36,457 nucleotides of DNA from a virus. Below the pieces are notes generated by a model. That model was given only the letters and a program-made list of their open reading frames with translations, did not search any database and was not told where the DNA came from. Position numbers and translations under genes: made by a program. Numbering within the stretch: the stretch's first letter is position 1; each line of letters opens with the position of its first letter. Shown here piece by piece: positions 30,405 through 36,457 of this stretch. The stretch is taken from IMG/VR virus record IMGVR_UViG_3300031974_004478, positions 1-36,457 of that record; one strand, given 5' to 3'.

Positions 30405-30433
30405 ATTCTACCACATCTGGGAGAAAATGTAAA
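30405..30433 (-). promoter_or_regulatory. promoter for the tmRNA (shared TTTACA-N17-TAGAAT type)
   Basis: Minus strand -35 TTTACA (30428-30433), exact 17-base spacer ending TGG, -10 TAGAAT (30405-30410). Start would be near 30398, right before the acceptor piece of the tmRNA. The same box types are found before nrdJ and three small genes. Confidence 0.7.
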
Positions 30434-30496
30434 CCTTAAATATATGCTAAGTGACATTTGTGACATTTTTATCACTAAAGTTTAATACCATTATTT

Positions 30497-30504
30497 TATA
30501 AATA
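30497..30504 (+). promoter_or_regulatory. T4-type late promoter
   Basis: TATAAATA on the plus strand, 52 bases before the ATG at 30,557 and in the right orientation for the two small plus-strand genes. Exact consensus. The stretch 30434-30496 between the two promoters holds nothing else that I can name. Confidence 0.7.
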
Positions 30505-30556
30505 GCTACAAGAGCGGCAAATACATTGATCATGAGAGAACTAAAACGAGGACAAC

Positions 30557-31033
30557 ATGGTCGATCCAATTACGGCTGTCGGTTTGGCTACGACTGCATT
30601 TAACGGCATTAAGCAAGCCATATCGATGGGTAAAGATATCCAGTCAATGGGTACACAATTAGGTCAATGGTCTAAGGCCATTTCTGATTTAAACTATTCG
30701 CATGAAAAAGCACAAAAACCACCTTGGTGGAAAAAACTTGGTGGAGGCGTAGAAGCTAATGCCATGGAAGTGTGGATGCAAAAGAAAAAAGCTGATGAAA
30801 TGAGAGAAGAATTAAGATCTCATATCAGTCTTTTTTATGGTCCATCTGCATGGGATGAAATAGTAAAAATTGAAGCACAAATGCGTAAAGAACAAAAAGA
30901 AGCAATTTACGCTAAAGAAGAAATGAAACAAAAAATAATGGAATGGGTAGTTGGTATTATTGCTACTCTAGTAGGAGGTGCAGTAGTTATATTTGTAATA
31001 TGGTTAATAGGAAAAGGTCAAGGTCGTTGGTAA
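30557..31033 (+). CDS. conserved late phage protein with C-terminal membrane anchor
   Basis: 158 residues. Opening MVDPITAVGLATTAFNGIKQ and DLNYSHEKAQKPPWWKKLGG match a family I recall from marine T4-like phages. Middle is a charged helix (KIEAQMRKEQKEAIYAKEEM), and WVVGIIATLVGGAVVIFVIW is a single membrane segment near the end. Placed after a late promoter. Perhaps a structural or membrane-stage protein; function unknown. Confidence 0.7.
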   Translation: MVDPITAVGLATTAFNGIKQAISMGKDIQSMGTQLGQWSKAISDLNYSHEKAQKPPWWKKLGGGVEANAMEVWMQKKKADEMREELRSHISLFYGPSAWDEIVKIEAQMRKEQKEAIYAKEEMKQKIMEWVVGIIATLVGGAVVIFVIWLIGKGQGRW

Positions 31034-31246
31034 ATGTTAGCACATGTCTTTGTTCTTGTACTTATGATAGATGGTAAAATAGTAAGCCAAGACATGCACT
31101 TTTGGTCAATCGAAAGATGTAATTATTTTGCTGGGCAAATGGTGAAAAGATATGGTCGAGGTAAAATACCTGACGAACAATCACCATTTGCCTATTGCAA
31201 ACCTAAATTAGTAGACACCAGCAAAATAAAACCAGAAGTTTATTAA
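31034..31246 (+). CDS. small conserved phage protein with hydrophobic N-terminus
   Basis: 70 residues following the previous gene without a gap (stop TAA then ATG). N-terminal MLAHVFVLVLMIDGKIVSQD is hydrophobic like a weak signal; then FWSIERCNYFAGQMVKRYG and FAYCKPKLV with two Cys that could form a disulfide. Pattern known to me from marine T4-like phages, function unknown. Its stop is inside the first copy of a tandem repeat. Confidence 0.65.
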   Translation: MLAHVFVLVLMIDGKIVSQDMHFWSIERCNYFAGQMVKRYGRGKIPDEQSPFAYCKPKLVDTSKIKPEVY

Positions 31247-31272
31247 TCATTTCAGAAGTTTATTAATCATTT
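31233..31272. repeat. perfect 20-bp tandem duplication at a convergent gene junction
   Basis: CAGAAGTTTATTAATCATTT occurs twice back to back (31233-31252 and 31253-31272). The first copy carries the stop of the plus-strand gene and the second carries the stop of the facing minus-strand gene. Without the duplication, the two stops would overlap, as at 18,111-18,118. Looks like a recent slippage event. Confidence 0.85.
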
Positions 31273-31661
31273 AAATCATGATTATGAATTGCCATAATCG
31301 CATAATGAATTACTTTCTGTAAATCTTTACGGCCTTGTTCACGATCACCTTTCTTTCCATAGCGCTGAGCATACTTCAAGATATTTCCAATACAGAAACC
31401 TTCGGCATGGCCACTATCGAAAATAAATTCTGTAGCTTGAAATTTATTTTTAGCATAGTGCTGATTATATGTTGAATCGATATAATCTTGCATTTCATCT
31501 AAAAGGCCTTTTTCATTGAACTTATATTCAATAGTAGAAGGCCAACCAAATGTATAATCTTCAGTTTCTTTAGGATTAAATCCCAAAGTCATATTACTCA
31601 TATTGCTTGTATCAATTGTGATGAATCCATCATCTTCAAGATCTTTTTTCTTCTGAGCCAT
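31263..31661 (-). CDS. DUF3310-family protein
   Basis: 132 residues. The C-terminal half GFCIGNILKYAQRYGKKGDR then EQGRKDLQKVIHYAIMAI is the DUF3310 signature (small helical phage domain, sometimes fused to other early proteins; function unknown). N-terminal half is acidic with a GWPSTIEYKFNEKGLL stretch. One-base overlap (TAATG) with the endolysin gene upstream. Confidence 0.8.
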   Translation of the reverse strand: MAQKKKDLEDDGFITIDTSNMSNMTLGFNPKETEDYTFGWPSTIEYKFNEKGLLDEMQDYIDSTYNQHYAKNKFQATEFIFDSGHAEGFCIGNILKYAQRYGKKGDREQGRKDLQKVIHYAIMAIHNHDLND

Positions 31662-32161
31662 TATTTTCTCCTATAAAAAATATGAGAACCAATTCTTGTC
31701 ACACGATCAAGAGTAGGCGCCCAATAAGGTTTTACATATGTAGCATGATAGTGTGTTGAACCTTCAGTAATTCCACGATATGCTCCATGAACATAGAAAT
31801 CACGAGCAAACTTACGTGAACGCTCCCATGCTTCTGAATTGTTTGGTGTGTCAGCTTTACCGTCACAATACCAACTAAATTGACAAGTGCGCTTTCCTAC
31901 AACATATCCATCATGTACTACATCACAAATTGTATCAGGATAATATCTACTTTCAACTCTATTTTGAACCACGTCTGAAACCGCCATAGCATCAGCCATA
32001 CTTACAGCTCGTGTTTCAAAATAGATATTCAAAGCAAGACACTCAAGTTCTTTAGCTTCAAACTTTTCTTGTTCTAGTTTTTGAGCATATGCTGGAAAAG
32101 CATAAATGCTACCAATAACCATACTGCCTGTTAATAATCCAGATAAGATTGACTTCCACAT
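31661..32161 (-). CDS. SleB-type cell-wall hydrolase (endolysin)
   Basis: 166 residues from the ATG reading MWKSILSGLLTGSMVIGSIY (GAGGC upstream, TAATG overlap). N-terminal signal or anchor of about 26 residues (to AYAQ), so export may be Sec-dependent. The Hydrolase_2 domain shows LALNIYFETRAV with catalytic Glu49, VVQNRVESRYYPDTICDVV, CQFSWYCDG, AWERSRKFA, THYHATYVKPYW. The family cleaves peptidoglycan glycan strands (lytic transglycosylase). Works with the spanins at 3.1-3.8 kb for lysis. A signal-anchor endolysin would explain the lack of a clear holin. Confidence 0.85.
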   Translation of the reverse strand: MWKSILSGLLTGSMVIGSIYAFPAYAQKLEQEKFEAKELECLALNIYFETRAVSMADAMAVSDVVQNRVESRYYPDTICDVVHDGYVVGKRTCQFSWYCDGKADTPNNSEAWERSRKFARDFYVHGAYRGITEGSTHYHATYVKPYWAPTLDRVTRIGSHIFYRRK

Positions 32162-32280
32162 TATTTTTGCCTCATATAATATTGGTGTATCAACGTTTCG
32201 CCTGCACATATGCGTTGATACAATTCACGTAGACTAATTTGGTGGTACTTTGCCACTTCTTTATATAATTGATCTACCAT
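32161..32280 (-). CDS. tiny hypothetical protein (39 aa)
   Basis: MVDQLYKEVAKYHQISLREL then YQRICAGETLIHQYYMRQK. The ATG overlaps the upstream stop (ATGGTAG) and its own stop overlaps the endolysin start (TAATG), so it is fitted tightly in the operon. Helical with many Tyr/Gln. Function unknown; small size keeps confidence modest. Confidence 0.5.
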   Translation of the reverse strand: MVDQLYKEVAKYHQISLRELYQRICAGETLIHQYYMRQK

Positions 32281-32504
32281 TCTTTTCGGTCTTCTTCGTT
32301 ATCCCAACCATAGCGATATGCTTCGATCTCACCTACAGTCATGTTGTCTTTTTCAACTCGCTCACCTTTATGAGTGCCATATGGCCAGTAGTGAGGGTCG
32401 AAAGAACGGTGATAATAGCGGTCAGCAGAACCCCTATCTTGAGGACTGCCATGTAAAGGAATACCATCAGTTACGATGATGTCAAAATCTGGATACTTTG
32501 TCAT
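32274..32504 (-). CDS. conserved phage protein (76 aa)
   Basis: I use the ATG reading MTKYPDFDIIVTDGIPLHGS, since the earlier in-frame start would lie inside the upstream gene. IPLHGSPQDRGSADRYYHR, DPHYWPYGTHKGERVEK and a final EIEAYRYGWD are a pattern I recall from many T4-like and marine phages (unknown function). No cofactor motif. One-base overlap with its upstream neighbour. Confidence 0.7.
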   Translation of the reverse strand: MTKYPDFDIIVTDGIPLHGSPQDRGSADRYYHRSFDPHYWPYGTHKGERVEKDNMTVGEIEAYRYGWDNEEDRKEW

Positions 32505-32722
32505 TAGTAAGTCTCCAATCCTGTGAAACCTTCTTGTGTCCAACCACGAGCTTCAGCGTGACCAAGAACAATATCTTGATAATTTGAAGCAGGCCACCAA
32601 CCCTCTTTAAGGGCCCATTGTTTCATATCAAGTTGAACCATTATCGATTGTTCACCTTGAGCTGTATCAGCATTGATACGTCTAATTTCATCTCCAACAA
32701 AAGCGATTTCTGCTATAGACAT
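32504..32722 (-). CDS. small hypothetical protein (72 aa)
   Basis: MSIAEIAFVGDEIRRINADT, then a Trp-rich part (MKQWALKEGWWPASNYQDIV, ARGWTQEGF). Unrecognised. The ATG overlaps the upstream stop with GAGGTAGCATAATG, close to the junctions at 14,580 and 14,816. Confidence 0.6.
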   Translation of the reverse strand: MSIAEIAFVGDEIRRINADTAQGEQSIMVQLDMKQWALKEGWWPASNYQDIVLGHAEARGWTQEGFTGLETY

Positions 32723-33033
32723 TATGCTACCTCCTTGAACCCAACCATACCAACTTCGTACTCAACACCATTTACTTCCATGCGGTCAAACATAGATGTG
32801 GAACGAAGACCTAAACCATCTTCACGCTCAACAAGAACGGTAACGTCATCGTTAGCATCTTCACCGATCTTCTTAGACCAGCTACCCATTAGATTGTTTG
32901 TCCAACGGAACGCATATTCCAAAACGTCAGTTACGTTGTGTCCATCTGAAAAGTTAACCTCAGCAACAGGTGTGAAACCTTCTACGGCGCCTGTGATTTC
33001 ATTGTAAGTTATGTGCTTAACGATGATTTTCAT
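32722..33033 (-). CDS. hypothetical protein (103 aa), early-type
   Basis: Start at MKIIVKHITYNEITGAVEGF, with AAGGAGAA seven bases upstream and a shared-type promoter at 33060-33088. Middle DVLEYAFRWTNNLMGSWSKK and DVTVLVEREDGLGLRST read like a small alpha/beta protein; I do not recognise it. Heads the run 33,033 to 31,263 that includes the endolysin. Confidence 0.65.
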   Translation of the reverse strand: MKIIVKHITYNEITGAVEGFTPVAEVNFSDGHNVTDVLEYAFRWTNNLMGSWSKKIGEDANDDVTVLVEREDGLGLRSTSMFDRMEVNGVEYEVGMVGFKEVA

Positions 33034-33059
33034 AACATTCTCCTTCATTTGATATAACT

Positions 33060-33088
33060 ATCCTACTATATTCTGAAGGCAATGTACA
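33060..33088 (-). promoter_or_regulatory. promoter of the shared type (TGTACA-N17-TAGGAT)
   Basis: Minus strand -35 TGTACA (33083-33088), 17-base spacer ending TAG, -10 TAGGAT (33060-33065). The leader that follows is a near copy of the one at 15,960: same bases from -10 to the AAGGAG site with one change. AT-rich 33089-33138 beyond it has no clear terminator. Confidence 0.6.
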
Positions 33089-33138
33089 TGCTTTTTTTAA
33101 AATTCTTTTTATTTAAAATCAATAACTTATGATTTTTT

Positions 33139-33840
33139 TTATTTTTTAATGAATTTTCTTATGATTGGAAACACTTTTTCAATCTCTTTGGCACATTCAA
33201 GAGCAACTTCACGGTGTTCTTTTTGTGTACCATTTCCAGATCTTAGTTCGATGTAGTGCATCCATGAACGAATAGTACCATTCATATAAATTCGTGACAT
33301 CATATTACCTTCAGGCAATACAGCTCGAGCTTGTTCTTTAGCAATACCATTTTCAATTGCCCACTGATATACTTCTTTAGCTTGATTTATAACCCCGTGT
33401 TGTCTACGACCCCACTCAGTAATGAGATCTTGTTTTTTCAAATCTAATTGAATAGCAGGATCATTTTCGATTTCAATAGAATTTTGACGATTAGTATGGT
33501 CTTGAAGGCGAGCTTCACGTTTTACCATATCTAAATCTTTAGTTGGATCAGCATATCGTTGACTAAACTCTTGAAAGCTAAAACTTCTATGTCTTAAGAT
33601 TTGTCTCGCGATGTCTCTTGTTGTTTCAATTTCGAGGCATGCTGAGACCATTTCGAATGGCGACCAGTGAGATTCTTTGGCAAGGTATGACAAGAGTCTC
33701 TCAGCTGTTTTCTTGTTGGATTGGTTGGATGGATTGGAGACACGGGCGCAATACGCGATGAGATCTTGGGCATCATCAATTCCTATAAAAGCATCTTTTG
33801 CGGGTTGTGAATAACTAATTAGTCTTACATTAGGTTTCAA
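33139..33840 (-). CDS. thyX: flavin-dependent thymidylate synthase
   Basis: 233 residues. ThyX signature RHRSFSFQEFSQR (RHRxxSxxxxSxR, 83-95), with HWSPFEMVSACLEIE before it and RAVLPEGNMMSRIYMNGTIR then SWMHYIELRSGNGTQKEHRE after it (substrate-binding region). Makes dTMP from dUMP with FAD, NADPH and methylene-THF. Start codon is TTG overlapping the helicase stop (TTGA), with GAGGA eight bases ahead. With nrdJ it forms the nucleotide set. Confidence 0.95.
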   Translation of the reverse strand: MKPNVRLISYSQPAKDAFIGIDDAQDLIAYCARVSNPSNQSNKKTAERLLSYLAKESHWSPFEMVSACLEIETTRDIARQILRHRSFSFQEFSQRYADPTKDLDMVKREARLQDHTNRQNSIEIENDPAIQLDLKKQDLITEWGRRQHGVINQAKEVYQWAIENGIAKEQARAVLPEGNMMSRIYMNGTIRSWMHYIELRSGNGTQKEHREVALECAKEIEKVFPIIRKFIKK

Positions 33841-35201
33841 AGTTTAAAATCCTCAAATTTCTTTCCAGCTGGAGTTTTATCAAATACTGGTGTATCATCG
33901 GTTAACGTTTGTTGGGAATCATCCACATCAAAAAGGCGCATACGACTTCTATCGACACCAACAACAAATCTTTTATAATGAGTAGGATCGTTGTACCGAT
34001 TCTTAAGCTGTTTGACCATAATTTGACCTTGTCGTTCGAGCTCTTCTGTCGAGATGAGTGCAAACATGAGGTCTGCGGTAGCGGGTAATCCAAAAGATTC
34101 AGAGGTATCTTCAAGCCCAACATCCGAGTTAGAATAACCACTGCGAGTCGTTTGCGTTGCAGAGAATATCGGTAGGTCGTATTCCACTGCAAGACCTCGT
34201 AATTCTTCAGCAATTGCTTTAATGTAGTTGTATGAATTGATAGCACCACCCATTCCTTTCATACGGCTAGATGCGCAGATATTAAGATAATCAATAAAAA
34301 TAATATCAGGTACAAATTGTTTTTTAAGTTTTAGTTCATTTAATAGTGCTCTAAAATGACCAGCATGAGCAGAACCAGTTGGATATTCTTTTACAATAAG
34401 CTTACCAGTTGTTTTACGAGCAAGATCAGCAACTTTAGTCGTAAACATATCTTTTGATAGATTGTCAAGTTGATCGATTGGAACATTTAATAAGTTAGCA
34501 TCGATACGTTCAGCAATCCTTTCTTCTGCCATTTCCATAGTAATATAAAGAACATTATGACCTTCAGTCAATGCGCTAGCCGCAACATGGCACATGAATA
34601 ATGATTTACCAACACCTGTGCCAGCAAGAGCAATATTAAGAGTCTTGTTTGGTACACCGCCTTTGGTAATTTTGTTAAAATACTCAAGATCAAAAGGAAT
34701 ACGAGATTCTTCTGTATGATAGAAATCATAACGTTGATTCACATCTTCAATATAATCGTGACCAACTGAAGCATCAAATGTCACAGCAAGAGCATCTTGT
34801 AAAAGAGATGGCAAACTATTTTTTGTAAGCGTAGAATGTTTACCATCAATAATAGTAATTGATTCCATTACAGCATTATAGATTGCTCGATCTTGACACC
34901 ACTTTTCAGTATTATCAAGTAACCATTTATCATCTACTTTATCACCAACAAATAATGTTTCAGCAATTTCACATGCTGCAGTATAAGCATCACCACTTAA
35001 AGTTGAATTATTTAACTCAACCATAAATGATTCTGCTGTAGGTAACTTATTATATTTTGCTACATATTTACCGGCTTCTTTAAAAAGAGTACGATAAGGT
35101 CCTTCGAAATATTCTGGTTTAATAAATGGCAAAACACGACGCATATAATCATCGTCTGTCAATAAGTTTCTTAAAATAGTTTGTTCTATTTTGTTATTCA
35201 A
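33837..35201 (-). CDS. replicative DNA helicase (T4 gp41 / DnaB-like)
   Basis: 454 residues. N-terminal helical domain like gp41 (EQTILRNLLTDDDYMRRVLP, FIKPEYFEGPYRTLFKEA) and RecA-like core with Walker A AGTGVGKS (193-200), Walker B DIIFIDYL (Asp304), AEELRGLAVEYDLPIFSATQ (motif near the sensor), and KQLKNRYNDP (late Arg). Unwinds DNA 5' to 3' ahead of the replisome. Starts with TTG, overlapping the cupin gene by eight bases. Good T4-like marker. Confidence 0.92.
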   Translation of the reverse strand: MNNKIEQTILRNLLTDDDYMRRVLPFIKPEYFEGPYRTLFKEAGKYVAKYNKLPTAESFMVELNNSTLSGDAYTAACEIAETLFVGDKVDDKWLLDNTEKWCQDRAIYNAVMESITIIDGKHSTLTKNSLPSLLQDALAVTFDASVGHDYIEDVNQRYDFYHTEESRIPFDLEYFNKITKGGVPNKTLNIALAGTGVGKSLFMCHVAASALTEGHNVLYITMEMAEERIAERIDANLLNVPIDQLDNLSKDMFTTKVADLARKTTGKLIVKEYPTGSAHAGHFRALLNELKLKKQFVPDIIFIDYLNICASSRMKGMGGAINSYNYIKAIAEELRGLAVEYDLPIFSATQTTRSGYSNSDVGLEDTSESFGLPATADLMFALISTEELERQGQIMVKQLKNRYNDPTHYKRFVVGVDRSRMRLFDVDDSQQTLTDDTPVFDKTPAGKKFEDFKL

Positions 35202-35541
35202 TATACCCTACCGTTTCTCTTACTATATCGTTATGATTAAACTCAGCCCAATAGAGTTCGTAAGCAACACCAGACTCTAAACATTCAAACTGATGATAGA
35301 GGCCTGGTTTGACTTTATGATAATCACCTTCTTGAAGAACTGTAACATCAACTAAATCATAGTCGCGTTGCCAGGTACGAATAAGCATGCTACCTGATTC
35401 AACATAAAATCCATTCCATTTATAACGATGTAAGTGTTTAGAGCATACGCCACCTTCTTCCATTTCAATACGATGAAACTCTAAAGCACCATTTGCTTCA
35501 ATCAATTCCGTCGTTCCCCAAACTTTACCTGCTTTCATCAT
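35194..35541 (-). CDS. small cupin protein
   Basis: 115 residues, single cupin barrel: GVCSKHLHRYKWNGFYVESG (His-x-His, then Tyr/Glu positions), SMLIRTW, VLQEGDYHKVKPGLYHQFEC (late His). Resembles mannose-6-phosphate isomerase-type or other sugar-binding cupins, possibly a metal-bound isomerase or a regulator. It precedes the helicase, but no functional link is clear. ATG ATG start, overlapping the tiny frame upstream. Confidence 0.75.
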   Translation of the reverse strand: MMKAGKVWGTTELIEANGALEFHRIEMEEGGVCSKHLHRYKWNGFYVESGSMLIRTWQRDYDLVDVTVLQEGDYHKVKPGLYHQFECLESGVAYELYWAEFNHNDIVRETVGYIE

Positions 35542-35591
35542 TCATTCTCCATCAATGCTGCCCAATTGCAACCCTCGAGCAGTTCTACCAT
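35538..35591 (-). CDS. possible 17-residue leader frame before the cupin gene
   Basis: MVELLEGCNWAALMENE, ending in a TGA that overlaps the cupin's ATG. It fills the 57-base gap between two genes that otherwise would not be coupled, and includes a GGAG before the cupin start. Too short to prove; may only keep ribosomes moving (coupling) or be chance. Confidence 0.3.
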   Translation of the reverse strand: MVELLEGCNWAALMENE

Positions 35592-35598
35592 TGTTACC

Positions 35599-35847
35599 TT
35601 AGCCAAAACGATCCCTCATTAGTTTATCTCTTATTCTACGAGTATATATTGTTTCAGGTATTTGATCTATGATTTCAATTAGAAGTTTCAAATCTTCTCG
35701 GTCAAATCCTCCATACTCTGTATCTTTGTTTACAATGTAGCCACGTCTGTTGAGTTCGTCGATGAAGTCTTGATCGTCCAAACTGTCGATGATATCACCT
35801 ATATAAACATCTACATCTACCTCTACATTTACAGTTTTATAGCGCAT
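35599..35847 (-). CDS. small acidic hypothetical protein (82 aa)
   Basis: I use the ATG reading MRYKTVNVEVDVDVYIGDII, as the longer frame overlaps the upstream gene. Acidic (DIIDSLDDQDFIDELNRRGY), ending in a basic RRIRDKLMRDRFG. A beta strand then helices; similar short early proteins with VDVDVYxxDxIDxLDDxDLIxEL are common in T4-like phages, function unknown to me. Confidence 0.6.
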   Translation of the reverse strand: MRYKTVNVEVDVDVYIGDIIDSLDDQDFIDELNRRGYIVNKDTEYGGFDREDLKLLIEIIDQIPETIYTRRIRDKLMRDRFG

Positions 35848-35848
35848 T

Positions 35849-36046
35849 TTAGTGCTCCAATCCAAATTCGAAGTCCAGTCGGTAACCATCACTAGGTTTA
35901 TAACCAAAGTGCCTAAGTTCTTTGATTTCGTTCATCATAGCATTGCCGCTATAGTTAGCATAAGGATACTTGCCTAACAATCGTTCACCCGTCTTACAAC
36001 GTGCATCTTTCTTGAAGACAAACAGTGTGTAACCATATTGTGTCAT
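35849..36046 (-). CDS. small hypothetical protein (65 aa)
   Basis: MTQYGYTLFVFKKDARCKTG, then ERLLGKYPYANYSGNAMMNE and a GYKPSDGYRLDFE end. The FVFKKDARCKTGERLL part recalls short proteins in several T4-like phages. ATG overlaps the upstream stop (ATAATG), so coupled translation. Function unknown. Confidence 0.6.
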   Translation of the reverse strand: MTQYGYTLFVFKKDARCKTGERLLGKYPYANYSGNAMMNEIKELRHFGYKPSDGYRLDFEFGLEH

Positions 36047-36375
36047 TATACATAGGCCTTACCTAGTAAATTTTCTGCTGACCAACGGGCTTCCCAATCT
36101 CCAATCCATTCAATTTTCTTTTCTCTTGACCAACCAGCCAGATAATCATTGTCTCTGTCAAATAGTTTTAATACTTCTTCTTCTGACATTAACTGTGTAT
36201 CAACAATGTTTTCATTTAAACAAAGTTGGCTGAACTCTTCAGCTTCATTGCAAGTCACAGAATCTTTAATAAAAGTTTCTGGATCACAGTCTTTGATGTC
36301 ACTCGTAGGAATGACATATCTTGTTCTAAACTGTAGAACCGCGGTTAACACTACATAATCACTCATTTCGCTCAT
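36046..36375 (-). CDS. hypothetical protein (109 aa)
   Basis: Start at MSEMSDYVVLTAVLQFRTRY, with GAGGAAAT ahead of this ATG; another ATG at 36,366 is possible. Contains FRTRYVIPTSDI and a helical acidic middle (MSEEEVLKLFDRDNDY), ending in a Trp-rich part (EWIGDWEARWSAENLL). Unrecognised. Overlaps the partial gene upstream. Confidence 0.55.
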   Translation of the reverse strand: MSEMSDYVVLTAVLQFRTRYVIPTSDIKDCDPETFIKDSVTCNEAEEFSQLCLNENIVDTQLMSEEEVLKLFDRDNDYLAGWSREKKIEWIGDWEARWSAENLLGKAYV

Positions 36376-36457
36376 TCCATTTCCTCGCATCTTCAGGTGT
36401 ATTAATTTCTATTCCATTCCATTCTACCTCATTTACACCAATTTGTACACCGTTTTT
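36359..36457 (-). CDS. hypothetical protein, 5' end outside window
   Basis: Only the last 32 codons or so are visible, ending VEWNGIEINTPEDARKWNER then Asn-Glu and TGA. The W-x-G-I-x-I-x-T-P-E-D-A-R-K-W-N pattern looks like the conserved end of a short phage protein. Its stop falls inside the following gene. Confidence 0.55.
   Translation of the reverse strand, partial: KNGVQIGVNEVEWNGIEINTPEDARKWNERNE

Noticed and set aside
30168-30485. Open frame of 105 codons on the plus strand
   Set aside because: It lies over the tmRNA gene and its promoter; the RNA structure explains the conservation and no protein features are seen.
33089-33138. AT-rich stretch with a weak AAAATCA/TGATTTT repeat after thyX
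   Set aside because: Stem is only A/T pairs plus one G/C and no T run follows in the minus direction, so I do not call a terminator.
35542-35598. Possible tRNA in the gap between two genes
   Set aside because: Only 57 bases, no cloverleaf pairing or CCA end; better explained by a short leader frame.
1-36457. CRISPR arrays, insertion sequences, integrase and attachment sites
   Set aside because: I saw no regularly spaced repeats, transposase or integrase motifs; the window reads as a lytic-type phage segment.

Overview
The window looks like part of the genome of a T4-like (contractile-tailed) marine phage. A gp41-type replicative helicase, ThyX, a B12-dependent ribonucleotide reductase, Rz/Rz1 spanins, a SleB-type endolysin and a long run of head/virion-associated proteins familiar from marine T4-like phages support this, together with very tight gene packing (stop/start overlaps of 1 to 50 bases) and low G+C. 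A circularly permuted (two-piece) tmRNA gene points to an alphaproteobacterial host. The low G+C would fit SAR11-type hosts, but that last step is inference.

Layout. 1-2,815 (minus): cut GIY-YIG nuclease, two small proteins, nrdJ with its own promoter. 2,906-13,152 (minus): small protein, overlapping spanin pair, then a virion/head block that includes a nucleotidyltransferase, a ligase-like protein and a DUF5824 protein; three of these share an N-terminus like the T4 capsid-targeting peptide. 13,188-15,960 (minus): small genes, a half-size Na/phosphate symporter and a DUF932 protein. 16,033-18,118 (plus): nitroreductase, methyltransferase and a cytidylyltransferase-cupin fusion. 18,111-29,420 (minus): eighteen overlapping genes forming a biosynthesis-like cluster. 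29,510-30,398 (minus): small secreted barrel-like protein, membrane protein, tmRNA. 30,557-31,246 (plus): two small late genes behind a T4 late promoter. 31,263-36,457 (minus): DUF3310, endolysin, small proteins, thyX, helicase, cupin and small proteins, running off the window.

The most unusual part is 16.0-29.4 kb. It holds seven putative Fe(II)/2-oxoglutarate-type oxygenases, an AMP-forming (ANL) adenylating enzyme, a nucleotide-sugar pyrophosphorylase, two glycosyltransferase-like proteins, an SDR, a mini aminotransferase, a histidine-box desaturase, a SET-domain methyltransferase, a nitroreductase, a SAM methyltransferase and a cytidylyltransferase-cupin fusion. The set resembles a pathway that builds and decorates a sugar or lipid-like group, which might modify the host surface, the virion or a small molecule. 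The product cannot be read from the sequence.

Regulation visible in the sequence: five promoters facing the minus strand share a -35 close to TTTACA, an exact 17-base spacer and a -10 of TATAAT or TAGRAT type. They stand before nrdJ, a small gene at 13,547, the gene at 15,960, the gene at 33,033 and the tmRNA. T4 late boxes (TATAAATA) precede the genes at 13,152 and 30,557.
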